Positions 25,545 through 32,950 of a stretch of 64,000 bases of DNA are shown piece after piece. The notes beneath the pieces are model-generated. The model had not been told where the DNA came from. It searched no databases and saw only the letters and a program-made list of their open reading frames with translations. Made by a program: the position numbers and the translations under genes. The DNA comes from Thermincola carboxydiphila. GTDB taxonomy: Bacteria; Bacillota; Thermincolia; Thermincolales; UBA2595. The stretch lies in contig JAENYP010000017.1 of the NCBI GenBank assembly GCA_016841725.1, positions 42,096 to 106,095 of the forward strand, read 5' to 3'. Numbering within the stretch: the stretch's first letter is position 1; every line of letters begins with the position of its first letter.

Positions 25545-26929
25545 ACAATAGCCCTATTAAGAATGATATGCCATGCCAGGACCCTAAGGTAAGAGCAAAG
25601 AACTTTGAAGAAGTAGCTTTAGGTTACACCGTGGAGCAGGCACTGGATGAAGCCAACCGCTGCCTGGGATGTAAGAAGGAACCATGCCGTCAGGGATGTC
25701 CGGTTCAGGTACCAATACCGCAATTTATCGCAAAAATCCAAGAGAGCGATTTTGCCGGAGCAATCGCCACCATAAAAGAAAAGAATGCCCTGCCGGCTGT
25801 CTGTGGACGGGTTTGCCCACAGGAAGCCCAGTGCGAAAAATACTGTGTCCGCGCTAAAAAAGGCGATCCCGTTGGAATTGGGCGCTTGGAGAGATTTGTT
25901 GCTGACTTGGAAAGGTCACAGGGGGTCAATCCTGTTGAGTGCGCTCCTCCGACCGGTAAAAAGGTTGCCGTTGTTGGCTCAGGGCCTGCCGGACTGACTG
26001 TTGCCGCTGACTGCGCTCAGGCGGGACATGATGTAACTATTTTTGAAGCCCTTCACGTGCCCGGTGGTGTTCTCATGTATGGTATTCCCGAATTCCGTCT
26101 CCCTAAAGCTATTGTTCAGGCCGAAATTGAAAACCTGAAGAAGATAGGCGTCAAAGTTGAAGTGGATGCAGTTATCGGTGCAATCGACACTGTTGATGAG
26201 CTTCTCGAAAACGAGGGTTTTGATGCCGTATTTATTGGAACGGGCGCCGGACTTCCGTACTTCCTGGGCATTCCCGGGGAAAACTTAAACGGTGTCTATT
26301 CAGCCAATGAATTCCTGACCAGGACTAATCTTATGAAGGCTTACCTGTTCCCCGAGTATGACACTCCTATCAAGGTAGGCAAGAAGGTTGCTGTTCTTGG
26401 CGGTGGTAATGTGGCCATGGACTGTGCCAGGACAGCTCTGCGTCTCGGCGCTGAAGAAGTTCACATTGTATACCGCCGTTCCATGGAAGAACTGCCGGCG
26501 AGGGTAGAGGAAGTGCATCATGCCGAGGAGGAAGGGGTTATCTTTGATATCCTGACCAATCCAACTGAGATTATAGGTAATGACCAAAACTGGGTAACTG
26601 GCATGACATGTCTCAAGTTTGAGCTTGGTGAACCTGATGAGTCAGGCCGTAGAAAGCCTGTTGCCATTGAAGGTTCAGACTTCCATATGCCAATGGACAC
26701 AGTTGTTGTGGCTATCGGGCAAGGACCTAACCCATTGGTTCCAAGAACTACTAAGGGTCTGGATACCAACAGGAAGGGGAACATTGTTGCCAGTGAAGAG
26801 ACTGGAGCTACTTCCAAACCGAGTGTATATGCAGGTGGAGACGTCGTAACAGGCGCCGCTACAGTTATCAAGGCAATGGGAGCAGGCCGGGTATCGGCAA
26901 CAAGTATCTGTGAGCTGCTCAAAAAATAA
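25535..26929 (+). CDS. nfnB: NfnB / glutamate synthase small-chain-like NADPH oxidoreductase
   Basis: A 464-residue flavoprotein with N-terminal 4Fe-4S cluster motifs (CLGCKKEPCRQGCPVQVPIP and CGRVCPQEAQCEKYCV). Two Rossmann domains follow: FAD (VAVVGSGPAGLTVAADCAQ) and NADP (VAVLGGGNVAMDCARTALR). It lies directly after nfnA, which favours the transhydrogenase NfnAB over glutamate synthase. ATG 25535 is chosen because GGAGGAGG lies inside the end of nfnA. The upstream ATG at 25514 gives a Trp-rich N-terminus atypical of the family. Confidence 0.9.
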   Translation: MSLNNSPIKNDMPCQDPKVRAKNFEEVALGYTVEQALDEANRCLGCKKEPCRQGCPVQVPIPQFIAKIQESDFAGAIATIKEKNALPAVCGRVCPQEAQCEKYCVRAKKGDPVGIGRLERFVADLERSQGVNPVECAPPTGKKVAVVGSGPAGLTVAADCAQAGHDVTIFEALHVPGGVLMYGIPEFRLPKAIVQAEIENLKKIGVKVEVDAVIGAIDTVDELLENEGFDAVFIGTGAGLPYFLGIPGENLNGVYSANEFLTRTNLMKAYLFPEYDTPIKVGKKVAVLGGGNVAMDCARTALRLGAEEVHIVYRRSMEELPARVEEVHHAEEEGVIFDILTNPTEIIGNDQNWVTGMTCLKFELGEPDESGRRKPVAIEGSDFHMPMDTVVVAIGQGPNPLVPRTTKGLDTNRKGNIVASEETGATSKPSVYAGGDVVTGAATVIKAMGAGRVSATSICELLKK

Positions 26930-27013
26930 AGGACCTGTTTCGGACAAGGGATATTAATATGTTTTTTAGTGAGAAACCTGTTAAATTAAAAATAATTATC
27001 ATGAAAAATTATA

Positions 27014-27052
27014 ATAGGACAGCCACTGGGATATTTGCCGGTGGCTAGTCCT
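27014..27052. terminator. Hairpin after nfnB
   Basis: AGGAC-A-GCCAC pairs with GTGGC-TA-GTCCT around a 14-base loop. No T-run follows. A 14-base palindrome (GTGAATTAATTCAC) lies 10 bases further on and could be an operator. Confidence 0.4.
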
Positions 27053-27179
27053 CCTACATAGTAGTGAATTAATTCACAACTGCCGTTTTTACGGTAACAA
27101 AATTCGATCCTGCTAGAGAATCAAGATTAAGTAAATAAATAATAATAAGTTATTAAGAGAACAGGGAGGTAATGTATTT

Positions 27180-27809
27180 ATGTCAATGTTAGACAAGTCA
27201 TGTAAAGAATTTATTGATGTCCTGGCATCAAAGGCTCCGGTTCCGGGTGGCGGCGGAGCGGCAGCGCTGGGTGGAGCTGTAGGAATGGCACTGTCCAACA
27301 TGGTTGGGAATCTTACAGTTGGCAAGAAGAAGTATGCTGATGTTGAAGGTGAAGTTAAAGAATTAATCGAGAAGGGTAATAAGGTAATAGCTGATCTGGA
27401 GTCTCTGGTAGACAAAGATGCTGAGGTGTTTGAGCCCCTGTCAAAGGCTTACGGACTGCCCAAGGATACTCCTGAACTGGCTCAGAAAAGGGAAGAAACC
27501 CTGGAAAACTGCTGCAAGGTAGCCTGCTCGGTTCCCATGGACATTATGAGGGCTGCTTTTGAAGGTATTAAGATTCATGCCAGAATGGGTGAAATCGGTA
27601 CAATGATTGCCATCTCCGATGTAGCCTGTGGCGTCGTTTTCATGAAGGCCGCTCTCATTGCTGCCAGCATGAATGTTATTATTAATGTTAACTCCATTAA
27701 GGATGCTGAGTTCAACAAGGCTACCCAAGAGGAAATGGACCGCTTACTTGCTGAAGGTACCAAGATTGCAGACGATACACTTGCACTTGTTACCAAAAAG
27801 CTTGCCTAA
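27180..27809 (+). CDS. fchA: Methenyltetrahydrofolate cyclohydrolase (FchA; formiminotransferase-cyclodeaminase family)
   Basis: A 209-residue all-helical protein of the FTCD_C family (KSCKEFIDVLASKAPVPGGGGAAAL is the conserved start). It would interconvert formyl- and methenyl-tetrahydrofolate, or act as cyclodeaminase. The neighbour folD and the nfnAB pair support a role in the methyl branch of one-carbon metabolism, as in acetogens carrying both fchA and folD. AGGGAGGT precedes the ATG. Confidence 0.88.
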   Translation: MSMLDKSCKEFIDVLASKAPVPGGGGAAALGGAVGMALSNMVGNLTVGKKKYADVEGEVKELIEKGNKVIADLESLVDKDAEVFEPLSKAYGLPKDTPELAQKREETLENCCKVACSVPMDIMRAAFEGIKIHARMGEIGTMIAISDVACGVVFMKAALIAASMNVIINVNSIKDAEFNKATQEEMDRLLAEGTKIADDTLALVTKKLA

Positions 27810-27837
27810 TCAAGAATTATAATAAGGAGGTAGAATA

Positions 27838-28701
27838 ATGGCTGAAAGATTAGCCGGAAAAGCTGTTGCTGATGCCATGAAGGAAGACCTCAGCAAAAAG
27901 GTTGAGGAACTGAAAGCAAAGGGTATTATGCCCAAACTGGGGATTGTCCGGGTCGGCGCCCGCCCCGATGACCTTTTTTATGAAGGCGGCGCTAAGAAAA
28001 CATGTGATACTATCGGTATGGCTTATGAAGTGTTTGAGTATCCTGCCGATGTTACTCAGGAAGCATTTGAAAAAGCCCTTTCTGATGTTGGGGCTAACAA
28101 GGAAATTAACGGTATCCTGATGTTTGCTCCATTGCCTAAGCATCTGGACGAGCGTAAGATCAGGTCTCTGATTCCGGTAGAAAAAGATGTTGACTGCATG
28201 ACTCTTGGAAGTGCAGCCAAGGTATTTGCTGATGACCTGACAGGCTTTCCACCCTGTACCCCGACTGCCTGTATGGATATCCTGAAATTCTATGATATTC
28301 CCTTAAAAGGCAAGAAAGCAGTTGTCCTGGGCCGCTCTCTGGTTGTAGGAAAACCTGTTGCCATGCTTCTACTGAGGGAACATGCCACAGTTACTATCTG
28401 CCATTCCCGCACTGAGAATCTTCCTGCAGTATGTGCAGATGCCGATGTCCTGATTGCAGCAGTTGGCCGTGCCAAGATGGTCAAGGCTGACTTTGTAAAG
28501 CCCGGTCAGGTTGTTATTGATGTCGGTATTAATGAAGATCCTGATAACCCCGGAAAATACTGTGGTGACGTAGATTATGCCGCAGTTGAGCCAATTGTTC
28601 AGAAGATTACCCCCGTACCCGGTGGGGTAGGCTCTGTTACTACTGTTGTTCTCTGCAAGCAGACCATAATGGCATGTGAGATGCAAAACGGACTGGCTTA
28701 A
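27838..28701 (+). CDS. folD: Methylenetetrahydrofolate dehydrogenase/cyclohydrolase FolD
   Basis: A 287-residue FolD. The sequence [14 protein letters not shown] holds the position of the family's YxxxK active site. The NADP-binding segment is [18 protein letters not shown], and the C-terminus has [12 protein letters not shown]. It oxidises methylene- to methenyl-tetrahydrofolate with NADP and may hydrolyse the latter. It lies 28 bases after fchA with AAGGAGG, in one operon. Usual length for the family. Confidence 0.93.
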   Translation: MAERLAGKAVADAMKEDLSKKVEELKAKGIMPKLGIVRVGARPDDLFYEGGAKKTCDTIGMAYEVFEYPADVTQEAFEKALSDVGANKEINGILMFAPLPKHLDERKIRSLIPVEKDVDCMTLGSAAKVFADDLTGFPPCTPTACMDILKFYDIPLKGKKAVVLGRSLVVGKPVAMLLLREHATVTICHSRTENLPAVCADADVLIAAVGRAKMVKADFVKPGQVVIDVGINEDPDNPGKYCGDVDYAAVEPIVQKITPVPGGVGSVTTVVLCKQTIMACEMQNGLA

Positions 28702-28710
28702 GAGCCCTGG

Positions 28711-28829
28711 TTTTTGAGTATTAAATTGTAATATGGACAGGGGTAGATGAATTCCTGCGGCGGACGACAGACTCTGCCTTACGGAACACAACTACCCCTG
28801 TCTTAATATTTTAAGGCTCAAAAATAATT
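28711..28829. repeat. Large inverted-repeat element after folD
   Basis: Arms 28711-28746 and 28790-28829 are complementary. The core ACAGGGGTAG pairs perfectly with CTACCCCTGT, flanked by TTTTTGAG/CTCAAAAA and AT-rich pairs. The loop contains GGACGACAGACTC and TTACGGAACA, close to GGACGTCAGACTC and TTCCGGAACA in the element at 58508. It could also terminate the folD transcript. Confidence 0.65.
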
Positions 28830-28891
28830 TACTCCCGACATTAAGCGATCTTAATTAGATACAAAAAACTCTTTAAAATAGTTAAAACTTA

Positions 28892-29060
28892 TGGTATAAT
28901 ATAAAAAAAGAAATGGTAAAATATGTGAAAATGATAACAAGTTCATTTATCCTGTATTTGCGGTTCCTTTCCGGTTATTGAATTAGGGGGGAATGTAAAT
29001 GGTTAAATGAGTCTGGTCTAGCAGTAGCTTTAGTGTATATTCCGTCACTAAAGCTTTTTC
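28892..29060 (+). ncRNA. Possible small transcript between folD and the small membrane gene
   Basis: A perfect -10 (TATAAT, about 28895-28900) is followed about 130 bases later by a strong terminator: AGCTTTAGTG (29026) pairs with CACTAAAGCT (29046) and then TTTTTCGTTTT. In between only a three-codon frame (ATG at 28999) follows a strong AGGGGGGA site. This could be a small RNA or a leader; the rest of the 28702-29199 gap holds the inverted repeat and nothing else I can see. Confidence 0.35.
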
Positions 29061-29199
29061 GTTTTCGGTGACTTTTGGTGCTAAACAGGAATAACATACA
29101 TAAAAAGAACATGAGTCCGGCATAGATTGTGAAAGTGCACACAAAATGCCGCCCTGAAACCACAATTCTAACGTACTCTTAGGGGAAGGGGGGAGACTA

Positions 29200-29385
29200 A
29201 TGTCAGCTATTATATCTGCAGGAATAGGTTTGATATTGCTGATCAGCTTCACAATAAGTGCTTATATTACTTTTGGCAAATTCAGTATCAGGAGTTCGTT
29301 GACCAGAGTAGCAGTATTTTTGGCGTTGGCTGTAATTTTATCTGTAGTCACCTTTACAATTTCTTTAACTGTGTATTATACGTAA
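29200..29385 (+). CDS. Small two-segment membrane protein
   Basis: A 61-residue protein with two hydrophobic segments (about 3-24 and 39-58) and a short basic loop (KFSIRSSLTR). GGGGGGAG lies just before the ATG, and a terminator follows, so it looks like a real gene. I do not recognise a family. Confidence 0.5.
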   Translation: MSAIISAGIGLILLISFTISAYITFGKFSIRSSLTRVAVFLALAVILSVVTFTISLTVYYT

Positions 29386-29391
29386 TAGGAA

Positions 29392-29467
29392 AGGGATAAG
29401 GGATATCTCATCAGGACCGCCTGCAAGAAAGGCAAAACAGGTGCCTGCTGAGAGATCCCTTTTTTAT
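29392..29467 (+). terminator. Terminator between convergent genes
   Basis: AAGGGAT-N2-CTC pairs with GAG-AGATCCCTT, with further pairs inside (CAG/CTG, CCTG/CAGG), followed by TTTTTTA. It separates the small membrane gene from spo0M on the other strand. Confidence 0.6.
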
Positions 29468-29488
29468 TAAGCGGCCAACATTACCGGA

Positions 29489-30247
29489 TTATAATTTCCG
29501 GCACTCTTGTTCAAGAACTTCTTTTAAATAATCTGCAGTTTTTTGGATGTTTTCCATTTTGCTGAAAATGAGTGTAAATTGAATGACTGCCATATTGGGG
29601 TCAATATCATCAACTAAATTTTCAATTAGCCCACGGTTTTTCTTATTCATTTTAATTGTTAGATCCATTTCGGATTTTTTCACCTTTGCATATACCCTGA
29701 TTTCTTCAAGTTCCTGGGCAAAAAACGTAGTAGGGTCATAACTAAATTCCTGTAAAACCCCGTCAAAGTCCCCTGAATGCTTTTTTTCATGAAAACCAAG
29801 TGTTGCCATGGCATCAAAGAACATTTTTAGATAGGTGTTTGGAATTACCAATATATCATCATGGTCAACTGGGTCGATAGCCTTGCGAATATCGGCTTTT
29901 GTCTGGAGATAGTATCTTGTCCTGCCTCTGGAAATTGGCATATTCCTGGCAAAAGGAATTTCGAAACTAACAGGTATTACCTCTTCATAGCCAGGTGTAA
30001 TTACCATTTTTTCAGCAATGATTACTGATGAAACTTCCTTGTTTAAAATTCTTGACTGCTTCTTCTCGTAATAGGATGATTTTAGCATGAGGCTAATTTC
30101 AATTTTTTTAACCTCCTGTTCCACGCTGCCTCCTGAGATTTTAACGGTGCCTTTCAGGCTCTCACCAGGTTCTACCTGGGGGTTGGGTATTTCCAGGTCG
30201 ATAGTAGCCGCACCAATACCCATACTGGCCAACATCTTTTCTAGCAC
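29489..30247 (-). CDS. spo0M: Spo0M-family sporulation-control protein
   Basis: A 252-residue arrestin-fold protein. The N-terminal ATIDLEIPNPQVEPGESLKG and the segment VIPVSFEIPFARNMPIS are family signatures. Spo0M affects early sporulation and cell division; its mechanism is unclear. The GTG start at 30247 follows GGAGGTG by eight bases. It is one of only three genes on this strand and is not in an operon. Confidence 0.85.
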   Translation of the reverse strand: MLEKMLASMGIGAATIDLEIPNPQVEPGESLKGTVKISGGSVEQEVKKIEISLMLKSSYYEKKQSRILNKEVSSVIIAEKMVITPGYEEVIPVSFEIPFARNMPISRGRTRYYLQTKADIRKAIDPVDHDDILVIPNTYLKMFFDAMATLGFHEKKHSGDFDGVLQEFSYDPTTFFAQELEEIRVYAKVKKSEMDLTIKMNKKNRGLIENLVDDIDPNMAVIQFTLIFSKMENIQKTADYLKEVLEQECRKL

Positions 30248-30501
30248 AGAACTTACACCTCCGGATTATTTTATGGTCTTTCGGGTCAATCTGACGTAAA
30301 GAATTATGTTTTGATTATGATATTATAGCTTGACAATAATTAATTAGTTTTTATTCAACAATTAGCCAAAAATCTCCTTCCTTCTAATTGAATTTAATTA
30401 TATGCCAACCAAATAGAGGAGTTTTCTACACTTTAAGAGAATTATTTTCGCTTATATGTCAATTAAATGCAAAATATTACATAAACAAGGGGAGAGCAGC
30501 A

Positions 30502-31401
30502 TTGGAACAGGCTAAAGTGAATCCTTATCTCGCGGTTTTTTTCGGAGTAATTGCAGTCTCTTTTTCCTCCCTGTTTGTTAAACTTTCAGATGCGAATTCA
30601 TTTACAATAGCCTTTTACAGACTTTTTATCACTTTTATGATTCTCCTTCCCATAGCCTGGAAAGAAAAAATTACCGGAATGCGGGAGATCACCTTCAGGG
30701 ACGGCTTGCTGGCATGTCTGAGTGGCACATTTCTTGCTGTGCATTTTGTTGTTTGGTTTATTTCACTGGAATATACCAGTGTTGCCAGTTCGGTGGTCCT
30801 GGTGACCACACAGCCTATTTGGGTTGTGGTTGGTTCATATATTTTTTTCAGGGAGAAAATTGGACTTAAAGCCCTTGCTGGAGGAGCTATAGCATTGCTG
30901 GGCGGTATCATGATCGGTGTGGGCGATTTTGAAATAGGCGGAACGGCACTGCTAGGTGATATTCTGGCTCTTGCCGGGGCTGTTGCGGTGTCAGGATATC
31001 TCATTATTGGCAGGAGAATCAGGGGCAGGGTAGGGCTGCCGGTATATACCTTTCTTGCTTACGGGAGCAGCAGCATTATTCTGGGCATAACCACAGCAGT
31101 GGCTGAAATGCCATTTTATCCTTACCCGCTGCGCGAATGGGCGCTATTTTTTGGCCTGGCCTTTGTCTGTACTGTGCTCGGACATACTGTTTTCAATTGG
31201 ACTCTCAGGTATATCCAGGCCTCGGTAGTGGCTATTGCGATACTGGGAGAACCTTTAGGCGCCATTTTATGGGCCGCGGTTTTCCTGAGAGAAAACCCAA
31301 CTCCGCAGCAGCTGGTTTCCGGTGCCATCATAGTATTTGGGCTTTATATCTTCACCAAATACAGCAGGCAGGATATCCCGGCTGAGCCGATTAACCGGTA
31401 A
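30502..31401 (+). CDS. EamA/DMT-family transporter
   Basis: A 299-residue membrane protein with ten expected segments and two EamA repeats (first from about residue 8, second from about 150). It is likely a metabolite or amino-acid exporter; the substrate cannot be told. I place the start at TTG 30502 with AAGGGGAG seven bases upstream. The longer frame from 30388 includes 38 residues unlike the family. Confidence 0.85.
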   Translation: MEQAKVNPYLAVFFGVIAVSFSSLFVKLSDANSFTIAFYRLFITFMILLPIAWKEKITGMREITFRDGLLACLSGTFLAVHFVVWFISLEYTSVASSVVLVTTQPIWVVVGSYIFFREKIGLKALAGGAIALLGGIMIGVGDFEIGGTALLGDILALAGAVAVSGYLIIGRRIRGRVGLPVYTFLAYGSSSIILGITTAVAEMPFYPYPLREWALFFGLAFVCTVLGHTVFNWTLRYIQASVVAIAILGEPLGAILWAAVFLRENPTPQQLVSGAIIVFGLYIFTKYSRQDIPAEPINR

Positions 31402-32122
31402 AAGCACAGGGGCCGGTCACACACTTGCCACAGGCATCGGTTAGGTCAAGATCGGGATATAACCGGTCATTTTCCAAAAGCCTCTGGTAGCATTTGTGCC
31501 TGTCAAAATCTGCTTCCCTAAGGGCTTGGACCGGGCAGATTTTGACACAATAAAGGCAGCCGTTGTCTCTGTTGCAGGCATGAATTAATTTTGGCCTGGG
31601 GCTTGGTTCCAGATATGTGTCCAGTATAGCTGTGCCAAACCTTCCGGCACAGCCTTGCTTGGTAATAATCATATTATTGCGCCCGAAACTGCCCAGACCG
31701 CAGGCATATGCTGCGTGCCTGTGGGACCACTGGGCAATTAATTTTTCCCGGTCAAACTCATATGTAGGGAGCAGCCAGGCCATCTGAACTCCCAAAGGTG
31801 ACAGGGTTTTGCTTAAGTCCCGGCAAATAGAGTCAATAAGTTTGTTGGTGATAACATAAGTTTCAGCCCATTTTCGGGAAGCATACTCCCCTTCCCGGTT
31901 GCCAACGATAATTTCTTTGCTGAAGGGAATAAAAAAAGCGACCACAGACTTTGCCCCCGGAAGTATCTCGGCAGGAAGCAGGTGTTCGGGGCCGATTACG
32001 GATTTTAGCGTTTGGAATATCGGGTCACCCGCATCGGCATAACCTGTTAAAGCTTGGCGGAATATAGGTTCACTACTGGCGGACACTTTTTCATGAATCA
32101 GGTTTTCAATTATTTTTTTCAT
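31391..32122 (-). CDS. QueG-like 4Fe-4S protein (epoxyqueuosine reductase family)
   Basis: A 243-residue protein. The middle has CGLGSFGRNNMIITKQGCAGRFG-like QueG features. A cluster motif CLYCVKICPVQAL follows, and the C-terminus has CGKCVTGPCA. It is much shorter than epoxyqueuosine reductase (about 310-380 residues) and lacks its HEAT tail, so it may be a paralogue with another role. ATG 32122 follows AAAGGA; an upstream extension is not supported. Its 3' end overlaps that of the EamA gene by 11 bases. Confidence 0.75.
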   Translation of the reverse strand: MKKIIENLIHEKVSASSEPIFRQALTGYADAGDPIFQTLKSVIGPEHLLPAEILPGAKSVVAFFIPFSKEIIVGNREGEYASRKWAETYVITNKLIDSICRDLSKTLSPLGVQMAWLLPTYEFDREKLIAQWSHRHAAYACGLGSFGRNNMIITKQGCAGRFGTAILDTYLEPSPRPKLIHACNRDNGCLYCVKICPVQALREADFDRHKCYQRLLENDRLYPDLDLTDACGKCVTGPCAFTG

Positions 32123-32325
32123 GTAATTTTCCTTTCTGAAGGGATACAAACAGCTAATTAAGGTTATTGTAACATAAAACATGCCCGAAAGTGGACAAAC
32201 AACAAATTTCAGCAGGAATATGTCAGTTTGATGGATAATTAATACCAGATGAAACACAGATTCAAGACAGTGAGGGAGCAGGGCCGATTAACATACAGGG
32301 CTTGCCTTTCTGCCAATAGTTATAT

Positions 32326-32351
32326 ATAATACCCTCATAGGGTATTATAAT
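32326..32351. promoter_or_regulatory. CsoR/CstR-like palindromic operator over a promoter
   Basis: ATAATACCCT-CAT-AGGGTATTAT (32326-32348) is a perfect palindrome overlapping a TATAAT -10 (32346-32351). The core ATACCC-N5-GGGTAT resembles operators of the CsoR/CstR family (copper or persulfide sensors). It lies 41 bases before the HesB-like selenoprotein start. Confidence 0.5.
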
Positions 32352-32391
32352 GTTGTTTCATTAATTTTAAATAAAAAAGGAGCGATTCAAA

Positions 32392-32703
32392 TTGATTAGT
32401 TTTACAGATGCAGCACAGGAAGAAATGAAAAAAGTGCTGGATGCAAATGATTCGGAAATGATTAGAGTTGCCTTTGCCGGAATGGGTTGAGGCGGCCCAA
32501 GTTTTGGTCTGGCTTTGGAAAAGTCAGCTAAAGACAATGATGAAATCTTCGAATATGAAGGTTTTAAGGTTGTAATCAGCAAAGATTATAGTGACATGTA
32601 CAAAAACCTCGTTATTGACTGGGTTGATAATTACATGGGCAAGGGTTTTAGCGTATCCGAAAAAGATGCGGGCGGCTGCAGCAGTTGCTCCGGAAGTTGT
32701 TAG
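32392..32703 (+). CDS. HesB-like selenoprotein
   Basis: Reading TGA 32488-32490 as selenocysteine gives a 103-residue HesB/IscA-like protein starting at TTG 32392, nine bases after AAAGGAG. The UGA lies in AGMGUGGPSFGLALE at residue 33, where IscA-type proteins have a cysteine. The C-terminus has GGCSSCSGSC, like the CxC-type ending of IscA. HesB-like selenoproteins of this form are a known family. The role is probably iron-sulfur or selenium/sulfur handling. A gene caller ignoring recoding would report only a 62-residue fragment from 32515. Confidence 0.9.
32488..32512 (+). promoter_or_regulatory. Selenocysteine UGA and candidate SECIS in the HesB-like gene
   Basis: Directly after the TGA, GGCCCAA pairs with TTTGGTC (one mismatch, one G-U) around a two-to-four-base loop, a plausible bacterial SECIS in the expected place. 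Confidence 0.5.
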
Positions 32704-32758
32704 GATGCAGTAGGCTCATAGATTCGGTTTTGAAAATATTTGACAATTAGAAAATTTA

Positions 32759-32795
32759 CACACCAATCCTAAATGGGTTGGTGTCTTTGTTTTAA
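32759..32795 (+). terminator. Terminator after the HesB-like gene
   Basis: CACCAATCC and GGGTTGGTG form a nine-base-pair stem (one G-T), followed by TCTTTGTTTT. Confidence 0.75.
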
Positions 32796-32950
32796 TGGGG
32801 GTGGGATAGTTCCTTTTGCTACTGATAGCAAGGAGGTGGCTGAATAAAAAATATAGACTCCTTTTGCAGGAATTATTCTAATTATTGCAGTAATATACCA
32901 TATATTACCCTGATTCGACAAATGACGATATTGTGTAAGGGTGGAATATT

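Noticed and set aside
28999..29098. ATG-GTT-AAA-TGA frame read through the TGA as a third selenoprotein
   Set aside because: The downstream frame is Ser-rich, contains the terminator hairpin, and resembles no protein; there is no cysteine family match.
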